A stretch of 64,000 bases of DNA from Molanna angustata (GCA_963576475.1 OY754969.1:22293216-22357215); one strand, 5' to 3'; counted from the first letter of the stretch, positions 34,477-46,728 are shown. Made by a program: numbers and translations. Notes: generated from the sequence alone by a model not told the origin.

Positions 34477-36240
34477 TGAGATGTTAAAAAATTGTCATAA
34501 AAATACCATTACACGGAAAAAATCCAATGTTGGCGTACATGCAACTTTTAAAAAAATATTCGAAAATATAGTTTAAAAAAATATAGATCAGAAAATTTAA
34601 TAAGAATCGCTACTCCCACCACTCGCTCTGCATATGGAGACTTTAATAGGCTCCTTCACAGAACGCTTAGTGAGCGACAAAAATGCTTAGCACGAAGAGT
34701 ACTTCATGAAGCCCTCTTGATTACCGAATGAATAATCAATGAATATTAAATAAATACGAGTTATTTTGAGAAGTTTGGTAGAGAAGCTTATTTGCTTTGC
34801 AGTTTGGCGGGAAAAATATAAATGGAATTTTGTTTGTATTAAAAAAAAATAAATATATAAAAATTATAAGTGATCAAATAAACCAGTTTAGTTACCTATA
34901 TATAATTTTCCTTCGTGAAATATATAAGAATCAGTGCAATATGTCGAATCATACAACGTGGAAAAATATTTTTTTCGGAAACTTTATTAATAAAATAAAG
35001 GACTCAGATGTTGAAGCATGTGTCGTAAATTTTCGAAACCCATGGAAAATATTATGTGACAAATTCATATCGAAATTTTAATATATTATGCCTCTTTCGA
35101 CAGTTGGTCACTTTTCTGCCCAATGTGAAATTTATTGGAAAATTTCCATTTATTTCCAAGGAAAAATCATTTGAGCATTAAAATGTTATATCAATATACT
35201 CGTTAAATGTTCGCTTTGAACATTTAGTTTGAATTTTGGAAACTCGAAAACAAATGATTTAATGAAAAACAATGGATAAATGTGCTACAGATTAACAGTT
35301 GGAAAATTTAATTGTAATTAAATGTATTTTGTATTACATGGAGTTCATTTAGGATAAGTAGGAAAAAACATAAAAAATACAATAAACAGAGTATATTAGT
35401 TATCAGAGAACAATTAGTTGTGTTTTTATATTTCTAATAGGTATATTGGTTATTTTCTGGAATGATTCTAGACTCTTGTATACATTTTTTACAATATCAA
35501 ACTAAAATGAAAAATAAATGTTACGTAAAATAATCATTTTTCAATCCAAAAAATCATTAGGAAACATTCACTTGATTATTAAGAGCAAAAATGTCAAATC
35601 GATGCATTGCGAGTTTTCTATAGGAAACCTTACAAATAGGTTTTTTTATCGTTGAATCAAGGAGGGCAGTTGGGAAAAAGAATGTAACAGAAATAATTGA
35701 ATAATTCGTTCATAGCATCGGTTCGTATTGTAGATAAAATACGAGGTTCGAAGAAATCTGAGGTCTGAAGACATCCATTGTTAATGCTTTTCAAAATGGT
35801 ATTTGATATTAAATTTGTGTAGCGATTTTCTTGGAAAATAAACAGACCCCTAAAGGCAACGAAAAGTTGTAATTTATACCGCTCAAAATGGAGAATGCTA
35901 AAAATCTCAACACTCATTTCATTATAACAAACACATGCCCAAACTTTATACAACATTCTAAGGTTGTGGTTTTATTATGGAGTTTGTTAAAATAATCACG
36001 ATCCAACAAGAGCAGCGAGTTCGCACAATTTCCAGGAACCTGTCTGTACAATAATCTAACAGTTTGCTACCGTCGACATCGTATATTTTGAAAATAATTC
36101 TTGCGATCAATTACGACTGATACAATTTCTTTGAGCGGATTAAGACAATCGTAGTTTTTGGTGGATATTTAATTTTTTTTGACAGTATACCTATGACTTA
36201 AGAGCATTATGAGACTAGCATGGTTATGAAAATTTATATT
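34477..36240. other. Long AT-rich stretch without recognised content
   Basis: Open frames of up to 99 codons (35657-35956, minus) have no recognisable motif and average composition; I treat them as chance. Confidence 0.4.
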
Positions 36241-36460
36241 ATTTACTAGTTGCATGTAACATATGAGATGTCGATGGCGATAGTATGTATAATTGAAGAA
36301 TACGTACCAAACTATAAACACAAATTAATAAATATTTTAAGATATTTTGTTTTCTATATAGAACATGTAGGTATGTATGTCAGGATAGGACATTATGGAG
36401 GTCAGTCTTTTTTTCCCACCCAGAATATGAAAACAGCATGATGGTATGCATGTATGTTGT
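36241..36460 (+). repeat. Repeat family D copy
   Basis: About 220 bp from TTGCATGTAACATATGAGA to CAGCATGATGGTATGCATG. A close copy lies at 42420-42660 and an inverted end piece at 63418-63500. Contains GGAGGTCAGTCTTTTTTTCC and CCCAGAATATGAAAACAG. Confidence 0.75.
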
Positions 36461-37116
36461 AGATTAAGTAATAACCTATTAAGTCCCCGTAATTATGGTG
36501 TAGTATATAATGTCTTACAAATTGTATGAAACGATTTCGTCACTAAATTCAATTTTTATAAAAATTGTCAAAAAAAGTTTGAGATGTATGTACTACTACA
36601 AACTACAATGTTCATATTTTCTAAAAAAAAAAATATCTAGTTGGGGTGTTTCGGCTTTTTTCGATATTTTTAAAAACTTTGGAAATATAGGCAGTTAATA
36701 ACACAAATTTATCATAAAAAAATGTATTTTCTAAATAAAAAATGTTTCAGATACTCTGGAAAATTAAAAAAAATACTTATTTCGATATTTTGTATTTGTC
36801 TTTATTTATACCAATTGTCAGCGTTCTAGTTTTTATGGTTTTTGAGATATATGATAAAATTAAGTAAAATTTCAATAGTTCATAACCCCTGACTGAGACA
36901 AATTCAAAATTCTGAGTATAAAAGTTTTGTAGGCCAATAACTTTCTGTATATTTCTGAAATATTAGGCTCTGTGCATTGAGCGGATCAAAAGTAATAAGG
37001 GACGGACAGACACACTAATTATTTAACTATCTTATGGTCATATTATAAAAGTACATCACATTAATCTGTTCATTAGATACACTACATTTAAATTGCATAA
37101 TATAATTGTTTGTCAG
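36461..37116. other. AT-rich stretch, nothing recognised
   Basis: No gene or defined repeat seen. Confidence 0.4.
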
Positions 37117-37430
37117 AGTTTAAAATTGAGTCTTTATGTATGTTATCGCCGCTTCATTTAGGCACATAAAATCATATGTTTCACCCCCATATGCCCTAAG
37201 AGTACACTCGGACACGACATGGCTCAGAGTCTGCCTCTCCGTCCCACAGTCGCACTCGGGGGAATCCAGCCATCCGCATTTAAAAAAGAAATCGGCAAAT
37301 CTGCCGGGGCCAGTGCGGATTCTATTTAGTGCTGTCCATAATTTTCGGGGATAATCAAAGCCATGGGGTTTGTTCGTGATACAAGGCAAACTGCGAGTCG
37401 CTGGGGTGCAAAGTTAGTTCGCCACCTCGT
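37117..37430 (-). pseudogene. LINE ORF2 C-terminus (RNase H-bearing type)
   Basis: Minus frame reads PRKLWTALNRIRTGPGRFAD, FFFKCGWLDSPECDCGTERQ, TLSHVVSECTLRAYGG. LNRIRTGxGR followed by CxCG...QTxxH...C is the C-terminal zinc-like motif of several LINE groups. Ends at a stop just before 37117; the upstream part is missing. Confidence 0.8.
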
Positions 37431-37865
37431 GGTGTACCCTGATTAAAACTAAATGAATTAACACATCGGTCGCCAGACAATAACTACATCAAACTCCTGG
37501 CGTGCATCACATCAAACAACAACAACAGACACACTAAATGTTCTACTCCGAATTCTGAGTAATTTCATATAATATATATAGAACATATATGCTGCGAAGC
37601 CTCTAAGTTGGTGTTTTTTGCCTTTAGAGTTGGAATAACCGTGAAAAATATAGACCCTGCATACAAATCTCGCGTATCTTGGCTTGATACTTTGACGATA
37701 TGTTTGTTTGTTGGTTTGTTTTTTATTTGTTCAAGAGAACTAAATTCTTTTGAACAAATTGACAGTTGTATTATTTTGTTTTATGCGACATCAACATGTC
37801 CAACATGAAGCTACGAATCCGCGACAAGTTTTTTAAGAGTTGTAATTATAAATTCGTGTAGCTGA
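37431..37865. other. Unassigned stretch
   Basis: No gene or defined repeat seen. Confidence 0.35.
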
Positions 37866-37867
37866 GA

Positions 37868-38178
37868 AGCACCGGATTAGAATATTACTTCCACTCTTTT
37901 CTATTGTTGTTTTCTCTGGGTTTCTTGAGTTCCTGGTTCTCCTATAATATTCCAACTTCGTCTCTATTGAAATGTTAAAAAATTGTCAAAAAAGTAACAT
38001 CTCTCATGGTTCAGCAATGAGACTTACCACCCATTCTGAATGTAATGCCTTTTTAGGTGAGAAGAGACTGGCGTGTGGGTATACACACATGTGTTGTGCT
38101 CCCTTTCATAAGTTAATGCACACACGCATATCTATCGCTGGTTACCCTCCATCGTAGGATATGCCGTGATGGAATGAA
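37868..38178 (+). repeat. Repeat family B copy carrying an end of the 34142-type fold-back
   Basis: B sequence is interrupted at 37923-37985 by GAGTTCCTGGTTCTCCTATA, ATATTCCAACTTCGTCTCTA and AATGTTAAAAAATTGTCA, then resumes at AACATCTCTCATGGTTCAGC and ends GCCGTGATGGAATGAA. Confidence 0.75.
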
Positions 38179-38225
38179 AAAACTACAAAGCATAGGATAT
38201 AAGTAATAATATAAAATAAGTAACA

Positions 38226-38388
38226 TGGGAGGTGGCAGAGCGGCTAGCGCGCTGGGTTTGTAATCCAGTGGTCGCGAGTTCGAATCTTGCCACGACCGAT
38301 TTCTTTCATCTATAGCACAAGCATTTATGATTAATAAAGGGAAAATGTATGAGGATGTATTTATATTTGGTTGGTATAAGGACAAATA
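38226..38388 (+). repeat. SINE S2 (tRNA-Thr-derived)
   Basis: A box GTGGCAGAGCGGCTAGCG, anticodon arm GGGTT-TGT-AATCC (Thr), B box GAGTTCGAATCTTGCC, and the S2 tail to TATAAGGACA. Confidence 0.88.
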
Positions 38389-38458
38389 AAAAACATTTGT
38401 AGGATTTTTTTTTTCGTTTTTGAAGCCATGCGTATTATGTTGAATTAGGACGAGATAA

Positions 38459-38508
38459 AAATGTCTAGGAAATAGATCACCGTAATGTGATCTATTTCCT
38501 AGACATTT
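38459..38508. repeat. Perfect 22-bp-arm hairpin
   Basis: AAATGTCTAGGAAATAGATC-AC pairs exactly with its complement after the loop CGTAAT. No T run follows it and no gene is near; probably a local inversion. Confidence 0.9.
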
Positions 38509-38759
38509 ATACTAGTAGATTGGAAGTTTTAAATGTACAAAATTTATAGAATAAAAATTACAACAAACAACAAACATTTTACTATCCTCAAAAGAATAAA
38601 ACGAAGTTTCATGATGGTTAGTATACGAGGGTAAATACAGTTATGATGTATTAATATGCATATTTTTTAACGATTTCAACATACCTTCCTACTAATATTA
38701 CATTTAGAACGTACAGATAAGGAATAAATGTAAGTGAGAATTCAGCGAATGATGTGACA

Positions 38760-39130
38760 TATTGACAGATAGTCGGACGTTCAAATTTGGTTATATAGGT
38801 CGTTTTTATAGTGTGTGGGAGATTCGATGAAGAGGTGGTCGGTGGTCGCGTGTTTCCATTTCCTCTCCACACGAGCAATTGAACTATGCTTTATATTGAT
38901 CTTATAGAGATGTTTGGCTATTTAATAATGACCAATCCTCATACCATTGATGTTGGAAAAAGCTCTCTTAGCCTTTGGCCATAAAACCATGGCTTAGATG
39001 GTATTGTTATTTGCATCTGTTTGTATCGTAAACCTTAAGTAACGGATGATTGTTCAAGTTGATTTGAATCCATTTTTCAATGAGTTGCGTTAATATGAAT
39101 TTTGGGATTTAAGAGAAGCGCCGGGGTTCC
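38760..39130 (-). pseudogene. LINE ORF2 C-terminus (same family as 41210), decayed
   Basis: Minus strand reads MQITIPSKPWFYGQRLREL, then in shifted frames INGMRIGHYxIAKHLYKIN, IKHSSxCSCGEEMETRDHLF. SKPWFY and MRIGH align with the copy at 41232. Stops and frameshifts throughout. Confidence 0.7.
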
Positions 39131-39321
39131 AGATGAAACTTATTTATTTATCTATTTTATTTATTAATTTTTATTAATAATAAAAAGAGGAAGTTACATA
39201 TTCAATAACATACTAGAGGTAGAAGTTGAGGATTTTAAGGTTCAATAAAATAGTAATGTTAGGATATTTGTCTCCAGATAATGGCATATAAAGAAATGAA
39301 ATAGGTATACAGTATTTGTCA

Positions 39322-39513
39322 GGAATGGAATGAGAGGTCGGGGACGCCCAAGAAAGGGATGGCACGACCATGTGAACGAAATTTTGAAAGACGGAAATGT
39401 TAGAAGTGTGAGCAATAGACGAACATGTATGAGACGATGCATGAATGTGGACGAGGCGAGGGATGCGTGCCAGGATAGAAAAATGTGGCGTTCGGTTCTC
39501 TCTGCCTACCCCG
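39322..39513 (+). pseudogene. RTE-like LINE fragment with 12-bp target duplication, truncated at both ends
   Basis: Frame gives GMRGRGRPRKGWHDHVNEIL, KDGNVRSVSNRRTCMRRCMN, VDEARDACQDRKMWRSVLSA, ending at AYP. Flanked by CAGTATTTGTCA at 39310-39321 and 39514-39525. The usual GGCGTGATGG(TATG)n end is absent, so the 3' end was lost before or during insertion. Confidence 0.8.
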
Positions 39514-39529
39514 CAGTATTTGTCAAATA

Positions 39530-40012
39530 AATTATACATTTAAGAATCAATCCTCATTATTAAATTTGCATAAATATCTTATATGTCTGACAATTATAAG
39601 ATTAATAAGATGTATAAGATTTTTAGTCGAATAGGAAATCTATATGTTCGGTAAATGTTGCAACACTCTCAACTTTTTCCTATCCAAAAAGTATTGCTAC
39701 CTACAACAGTAATCAGTAGTCATCATAATCGTCTACAACTCATCACCGTTTACGTTTCACTGACAGTTGAAGTTAATAGTTTCGATACAAGACGAAATCC
39801 TACATATTTCGCGTTATTTTATATCAGTCAAGTAAAAACTTCGCGCCGTGCGCATATAATACCCAAAACTTGGTTAGCAGTGTTGTGCTATACCAACATT
39901 AAAGTGTTGTGACATAGACGTTCGAGTGGGTGCCTTCCCTGAAGACCTGCCGATACGAAGGAAGAAGTTCACCACTAGGTAGGTGCAATATTCCCTTCTC
40001 TCCATATCCAAC
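39530..40012. other. Unassigned stretch
   Basis: No gene or defined repeat seen. Confidence 0.35.
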
Positions 40013-40016
40013 ACTA

Positions 40017-40210
40017 AGGCTGGGTTGTTTCAACAAAAGTATCAGTAAAAGTATAGTTAAAATACTTTGATTTCATAAAATTGTTCAAAATTGTGCCGTT
40101 TAACGGAATTAGATTTCAATGAAACAACCAAAATATTGCACAATTTGTATGAAATCAAAGTATTTTAACTATACTTTTACTTTAATCTTTGTCCCAGAAA
40201 CACAACCTAA
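40017..40210. mobile_element. Fold-back MITE
   Basis: Inverted arms share AGTAAAAGTATAGTTAAAAT and ACTTTGATTTCATA exactly, with outer ends GGCTGGGTTGTTTC and GGTTGTGTTTCTGG. Length about 195 bp; no coding. Confidence 0.8.
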
Positions 40211-40212
40211 CT

Positions 40213-41200
40213 ATATAAATCTAAATCAGAGACCGATGTACCTACTTGAGTTTTATCTTTTTTTTCATATACAAAACAATTATTAAAGACGTTGCGCTGT
40301 GTATACATTTTTAATTTATAGGTTGTTGTGTTTTATTCGTCAAGAATATCGTTGTGTATTACTTTTCGTTAGAAGCGAAAACATTGCGACAAATAACGAA
40401 ATAAAACGTACCTATCTTTTTAACCTGTATAGTCTCCCTCTCTTTCTCTATCGCGAATCGAAGGAGTCCTTCATAACGTCTATTGGATAAATTTCTTGTA
40501 TTACTCCCCACTGAAGTGATCCTTAATATATCGTATAATGTGGAAGGTCAAGAACGGTTTACACTTTTTCACACCCCCTTAACCTTTTCTCTGTGAAGCC
40601 GAGAGCTATTATCTCTTTAAGTTTATGGAGGATTTTCAGATATTTTCTCTTTCTTTATATATTTGGGTCAATGTACAAAGCTGAGACGTAATTTAATCAT
40701 TTATCTTAAGGATAAAACTTAATGAACGGTAAATAAGTCGGGAAAGTTGTATTAAGGAGAAAAGTAAGTTAAAATGTTTAAATGTATTTTTATAAATGTA
40801 AAATGCAGTAATGATAATATTTTTATTTTACAATATTACGATAAAACGTAATTGAGATACGAGAAATATTTTGAGCACATGTAAAATTCGTATGTATGAA
40901 ATGTACAAACAAAATTCGTATGTATAAAATGTACAAACAAAATTCGTATGTATGAAATGAAATAGCAAAATTTTATATCCAGCATAGAATTGTATACATA
41001 CCTGCTAGTAAATATTATGCTAAAAATGAACTTCAATGAAAAATCAATGCCGAAATTTCTTTTTTTTTAATTTACATATAATTGTAATGATATGTATGTT
41101 GGTTTAAAGTAGGATAAAAAGAAAAAATGGCGGTAGCAAATAAATTGTAAATTTGATTAAAGATTTCTGAAAATTTACCATCGAAAAAAAAAAAAGTAAC
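40213..41200. other. AT-rich stretch with a short tandem repeat
   Basis: Three copies of AAATTCGTATGTATxAAATG, spaced about 34 bp, lie at 40884-40960. No gene seen. Confidence 0.5.
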
Positions 41201-41209
41201 CCAAGTTTA

Positions 41210-41807
41210 AAAGGTTGATGAACTTGCGAAATTGGGAACTACTTCGGGCACATTTCCAGATTACTTTATAATTTCAATCTCAGATCTTTTACCCCGCCTT
41301 AAATCAAATATGCTTTTCAAATGGGATGAAAATTGGTACAAAACAAAAAAATATAAGGGTGCTTATCATGCAGGTATCCAACAAAAAATTTCCTCTAAAC
41401 CATGGTTTTATAATAGAAACATATCTAAACGATTAATATCATGTATTTCTATAATGAGAATTGGCCATTGTTCAATTGCCTCCCATCTGTATAGAATTAG
41501 AGTTCTAAATAGCCCACTTTGCCAGTGTGATGATGAGGATGAGACAATTGATCATGTATTTTTTAACTGTAAAAATAATTCCGCCTTCAAAAATATATAC
41601 AAAAAAATAATTAAAATCACTCACCAATCTCCACTTAATATCCAACATCTTTTGTCTCTTAATAATTCACGTGTACTGTCCGTTATTTCAAAATTTCTTT
41701 CATTGAATGACATAAATTTATAATAAAATTAACTTTTCTCCTCTGACATGAAATAATTGACACATAGCACTCTTTACAGGGTGAATTGCCTTAAACAAAA
41801 AAAAAAC
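41210..41807 (+). pseudogene. LINE C-terminus with RNase H end and CxC...H...C motif, 5'-truncated insertion
   Basis: Frame from 41217 reads VDELAKLGTTSGTFPDYFI (end of RNase H), SSKPWFYNRNISKRLISC, IMRIGHCSIASHLYRIRVL, NSPLCQCDDEDETIDHVFF, NC, stop at 41721. The frame is unbroken. The 3' UTR matches 19535-19640 and ends in poly(A). Direct repeats CAAGTTTA flank it (41202-41209 and about 41811-41818), a likely target duplication. Confidence 0.85.
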
Positions 41808-41819
41808 TCAAGTTTACCA

Positions 41820-42415
41820 AAATAACAAGAAGATAAAATATAACCAACATAGGTTGAAAAGGAAATGTCAAATCGCGTCGTTTTGGTAAACATTCCACAT
41901 TTGAGCAATTGAAGAGTGTTCAAACATCAATACGTTTAAGGAACACAATTTCTGTTTACTCATTGAATGTTCGCCTGGTGGTAACTAATGCTTTGTCATG
42001 CCTGTTATAATGTAGGTATGTACCAACATCATGTTGTGTTTTGTTTTGATGTTCAGATCTGAAATGTGGTAGGCAAACATAATATGTCAGTCAGAGATTT
42101 GATCGTCACTGTTGAACAATTAACATGACATGATGGCCTTTGTGATGTCAAACTATGGGTAATGAAAGGTCGTGGATTATGATCTCGTTTGAGCAATTAT
42201 AATGATTACCTTGGAATAGTTCCAGTACCTACCTACAATATGGTTTATTATATCAATTTCATGGATTATTGGACAGAGCGATTCCTTACTTAGATGCATT
42301 GTTTCCAAAGATAACATTGAAAAAATACTTTGAAATCGAATGTAATGTACCTAATACACATTAAAATTATCCAACTGTCGATTCGTTCAAAAGAATTTAT
42401 TTTTGAACAATTTTT
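41820..42415. other. Unassigned stretch
   Basis: No gene or defined repeat seen. Confidence 0.35.
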
Positions 42416-42419
42416 ATAA

Positions 42420-42660
42420 AATTAGTTGCATGTAACACATGAGATCCAACTGTCGATGGCTATAGTATGCATAAATGAAGAATACGTACCAATAATACGT
42501 ATAAACACTTAAAACAAATTTAAATACATTTTAAGATATTTTGTTTTCTAATAAAACATGAAGGTATGTATGTCAGGATAGGTCAGTATGGAGGTCAGTC
42601 TTTTTTTCCGACCCAGAATATGAAAACAGGATGATGTATGCATGTTTGGAGATAAAGTAT
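42420..42660 (+). repeat. Repeat family D copy
   Basis: GTTGCATGTAACACATGAGA to GGATGATGTATGCATG, parallel to 36241-36460 with small insertions. Confidence 0.75.
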
Positions 42661-43285
42661 CAATCTAAATTATTTTTCCAGCTGTCGATTTGTTGTTCAA
42701 ATCAAAGGTTCAAATAACTACTATAAATACATTCCTAGAATATACTTATCATGTTAAATTAACAACTTAGAACCATCCGAAACACGAAAGAAAATAAATA
42801 TAAAATACACTTAAACTTCTCATTGCGAGTTGAACGAACGTATAACAATATTAATACTGAAATGTGCTAAGAGAATTTATTGTGAATGATAAACAATAAT
42901 ATTGTGTATCAACTCAACTATCGAAGTGTTAACACAATAGCTGAATTTTCCTCAGATTCACGTTCGATAAATAATATTTCACAACATATAACGTTAACAT
43001 CTCAATATTTGTAGTAGAAACGCGTAGGTAATAAAATACACCCAAAATGTCTGTCAAAATGAGTGATAAAGAATGAGAGAGAAATAGGAAGTAAATACGA
43101 TAAATGGATACCTACCTACATAATAAGAAATAACAAAGAAAAACAACGTTTAGGTACTTTATGTGGAAACAATTTGATTGAATTTTCTCAGTACGTGAAC
43201 AATTTCCCGAACAATACAAGACATTCAAACTCTAATTACATAATTCACCGAGACACCTCCTTCACAACTACCAAATGAAAGAACA
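42661..43285. other. Unassigned stretch
   Basis: No gene or defined repeat seen. Confidence 0.35.
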
Positions 43286-43289
43286 TTCT

Positions 43290-43595
43290 CATATCTACTA
43301 CCGAATTGGGTACAGAGAGGATCTATGGAGGCAACAGACTCTGGATGGCGCCATCTGAGGATGCGAACACAGCGTTTGGGTGACTAGATGTAAAAATAAC
43401 CAGCAGAGGTGGGAATTCCTGGAGGTGAAAGATACATGCTGCGATTGCAGAGGAGCAGGATGACGCTCATCAACTAATATGCCCACGAATGAAGATGGCA
43501 TGCAGCACGCAGCAAGCGACTTTAAAACAATGAACGACAAGGCGATATTCATCGTCGCCTACTGGAGTGGCAAGGTCCAAACCCGCAAACTCAAA
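43290..43595 (+). pseudogene. LINE ORF2 C-terminal remnant
   Basis: In alternating frames: CCDCRGAG, EEQDDAHQLICPRMKMACS, then DFKTMNDKAIFIVAYWSGKV. The pattern CxC...H...C followed by NDKAIxVAxxWSG occurs at the end of CR1-like or R1-like LINE proteins. Two frame changes; no 3' tail. Confidence 0.65.
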
Positions 43596-43599
43596 CTAT

Positions 43600-44218
43600 T
43601 TTTTTACTCTCCACTACCAACTATGGAATAGTTGGTAGTGGAGAGTCATGATTTCACAATTTTTAAGCGTATTTTTTTTACATCAATTTCTCAATGGGTA
43701 TCATGTAGAGAGTGTATACTTTGAGTTTCATCGTGATGTTTTTGTGTGTATGCCGTATGCCGTACACAAATTTGAAAATTTGTGTCCTCTGTACAGCCCA
43801 AACCAAATGACTGATGAACTTCATATTGATACCATATGTGTGAAGTACATAAACTTAGAGCTGATTAGTTTTCCATAGACAACAGTTAATTATTTCTCTA
43901 TGATTTCATCTGTTAAAACTTTAAAAATGCTCTCACGACCTGGAAATTTGAGTATTTTCATTTTATTTGAATTATTTATGCAAAAAAAAAAGAATTTTCA
44001 CAAAACTGCATTCAGAGTTTGCCAACCTTAAATATATTTTCAATAATTATGTTTCTATTAATCGATATTTTGTATGAAAAATATAAAGGAGAATTTTTAT
44101 GTTTAGCAATGTTTAGTTACATATTTGATTTCATATTGATATTAGAGTGTAATATTAGCAGGGAAGCTTCATTGTGTAGTGGAGAGTTTAGTGTTGGCCA
44201 CAACCCACTCGTTTTTCA
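43600..44218 (+). repeat. Repeat family A, second subfamily
   Basis: Starts with a palindrome, ACTCTCCACTACCAACTAT and complement around GGA (43605-43645), and ends GTAGTGGAGAGTTTAGTGTT, GGCCACAACCCACTCGTTTT. The interior has drifted, but TTTTTAAGCGTATTTTTTTT and the end are recognisable. Confidence 0.75.
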
Positions 44219-44404
44219 TTAACATACTTTTATTGAAATTCTTCTGTCTGTCCATACTAGATTTTGCAATAGATTTTTATATAATATCCCGACTAGTGAG
44301 AGCTCAGAAACATTCAGCTCAGATATTTGAATAAAATTTAACTATTTTGTATTTCATATAAATTCGGAGTACCTATGTAATTGTTTAAGTATCATTAGCG
44401 TTTC

Positions 44405-44940
44405 ACAATATATTGTGTATGTTCGGGGCTACATTCAAAATGAACGCCGATTGCATTTAGTGACGCTTTAAGCCGTTCATAATGACTGGAAACGGATGCT
44501 CGAAAGACACTGTGGCCTTCAGATTGAACGTCGAGTGTACGCACTAAACGCTCGATGAAATTGTCGGGCGAAAAACGCTCTGACAGTTATAGTATCTGTT
44601 GCCTTCTTTTTATCTGTGGAATGATGACTTCTATTTGTTTCTGTGGTAGTGTTGGGCCTAGGTTGCGGCTCTAAGGGCCTAGGCAGTAAAGGCGGGGGTG
44701 GGCGGCCGACGCTGTTGTGCCCTCGTCAATTCTGTACTTAGAGAAGAGCAGGACGGACGCCTCTAGTCTCGCTCGGCAGTTACTCGTCAAACTGTGGCGA
44801 ATGTTGTTGTGTGGTTCGGGCACACCGCCGGCGCAGACGTCGGGTCAGACATCCTGTGTTGACAACTAGACGTCAAATCTGACAGGTGATGATTGCGAAG
44901 CAGACGTCGAGCGTTGAATCTGAACACAGCCCTGTATTTA
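44405..44940. mobile_element. Degenerate fold-back element around a GC-rich core
   Basis: Outer ends are weakly inverted: GGGGCTACATTCAAAATGAA-CGC at left and AGGGCTGTGTTCAGATTCAA-CGCTCGACG at right (reverse complement). A third related motif, TTCAGATTGAACGTCGAG, lies at 44519. The 44648-44880 core is GC-rich with GGGCCTAGG-type motifs and may be a nested insertion. Confidence 0.45.
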
Positions 44941-45221
44941 AAATTGTTTGCTTTATAAAATAACTGCGTTTGACATTATGTGTTTGACATTGACAGTATG
45001 AATGTAAACAATCTACGGAGAAACGTGAAATATTTTTTTATTCTTCATTTAAACGCGAAGACTCTGAAAAGTGTGTCCTAATTTTTTTTTTCATTTGCTT
45101 GTTAATTTATTGATCTTAATTTCATGGAAAAAATAATCATTTAAATAAAATTATGATACAAAATGTTATAGAATGTTCTAAAATGTAAAATTCGTACAAG
45201 TTACGAATTACAATTAATACA

Positions 45222-45505
45222 TACCATCACGGCATATCCCACAATGTGGGGTAACCAGCGAAAGGTATGGAGGTGTTCATTACCTTATAAAACGAAGCAC
45301 GACACATGCGTGTATACCCACATATCAGCCTCGTTACAAATAAAAAGGCACAGCATTCAAAATGGGTGATGAACCTCATTTTTCAACTATGTGATATGTT
45401 ATTGTTGCCTGTTGTATTTTCGATAACCCGTCTCTTACGGGACACCCGAAAATGATAATAATAAAAAAGAGTGGAAGTACTATTCTAAGTCGGTGCTTCA
45501 CAGTC
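45222..45505 (-). repeat. Repeat family B copy
   Basis: Minus-strand copy ending (at 45225) CCGTGATGGTATGTATT, with GAAGCACCGACTTAGAATAG at its start. Confidence 0.8.
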
Positions 45506-45509
45506 TTGT

Positions 45510-46310
45510 TTCCTAAAATTAAATATTTATTTCAATTGCTGCACGGAATTTTGTATGAAATCAAATTATAGATCTGGATACTCGTAGGTACCTACATACT
45601 TTCTCTATAAAAAAACACGTTTCATCTTAACATTGAAAAAAATGCATAACACACCAAAAAAAAAAACCTGTCATTAAATCACTGATGAATGTCAAATTGT
45701 TTCAACAATTACCTACATTAAAATCTGTTTATTCTATAAATGTAAGATTATTCTGAGAATAATGCTTCATTAATCGTCCTCTTGGAATTATTTGACAACA
45801 AATAGTGGCAGTTATTTCTAGTGTTTGCGTAGCATGGAAGAAAACAATAAAGGTTTCATTTATTCAGAAATGAATCGTCGGAATAAACATCATGTTAGAG
45901 GCAATTCAATAAATAGGATATTCAGGGAGCCGTTGATTTATACACATTTGTAAAGACATACAAATGGAAATAAATAATATTCCGCCACATTAGATAAATA
46001 AGGTTTAATATAATTTGAGACATTTTTCTAAGGCATATTATTTCCTCAAGTGAGGTGCAAAATTGATAATGCCAATCACACCACCGCCCTTAAGTCTTCT
46101 TATTATTCCTGTCGATACCTCTTCTTCTCTCTTTCTTACGACCAATTAAAGGAGCATTCTGTGAAGGTGTGAACTACTTATAAACGTCTCGTATCAGATA
46201 TTCTAATCAGGACCCTTTCATTTGATAAATGATCACCATACAATTTACTTTTGAATCACGTAATTTTACTGCATTTTAATAAATAATGGGTAAATGGAGA
46301 AGCTATTTCC
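45510..46310. other. Unassigned stretch
   Basis: No gene or defined repeat seen. Confidence 0.35.
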
Positions 46311-46317
46311 ATACATT

Positions 46318-46728
46318 TGACTTTTATTCCTCACTAACCCAGGGGGATATAGTGGGGAGTTATGAATTCACAGAATACCAACTAGTATCATGCTGAGATT
46401 GCTATTTGCTATGTACGGGTTGTTTATTCTACTTAATCGAATACCTATAGACTAAATTATTCATTCGATTCTTTCAAATTTTGCAAATTTGTATATCTAA
46501 TACCTACTCGCTTAGATCCCAAGCTCAGGAAACTCTTAATTTGTTATTTTTATTTGAAATTGTTAAAAAGGCACATCACATTCATGAAATGGTATTGAAG
46601 TATTATCGAGTTTTGTAATAAAATATTTAAATCAAATATAATTTTATTAACTCATTTCAAAATTTGAATACTTTGTGGAGTGACTTGGTAGTGAGGAGTA
46701 TATCGTTCGCCACAACCCACTCGTTTTA
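46318..46728 (+). repeat. Repeat family A copy, internally deleted
   Basis: Begins ATTCCTCACTAACCCAGGG, GGATATAGTGGGGAGTTATG, ends GACTTGGTAGTGAGGAGTAT, then CGCCACAACCCACTCGTTTT. Confidence 0.82.

Noticed and set aside
35657..35956. 99-codon minus-strand frame
   Set aside because: No conserved motif, AT-rich, no splice or regulatory context; consistent with chance.
38459..38508. Transcription terminator hairpin
   Set aside because: No T run, no upstream gene, eukaryotic context.
41232..41723. Host gene with a zinc-finger-like C-terminus
   Set aside because: Matches LINE C-termini at 19535 and 38760 and has a LINE UTR, a poly(A) tail and flanking duplications.
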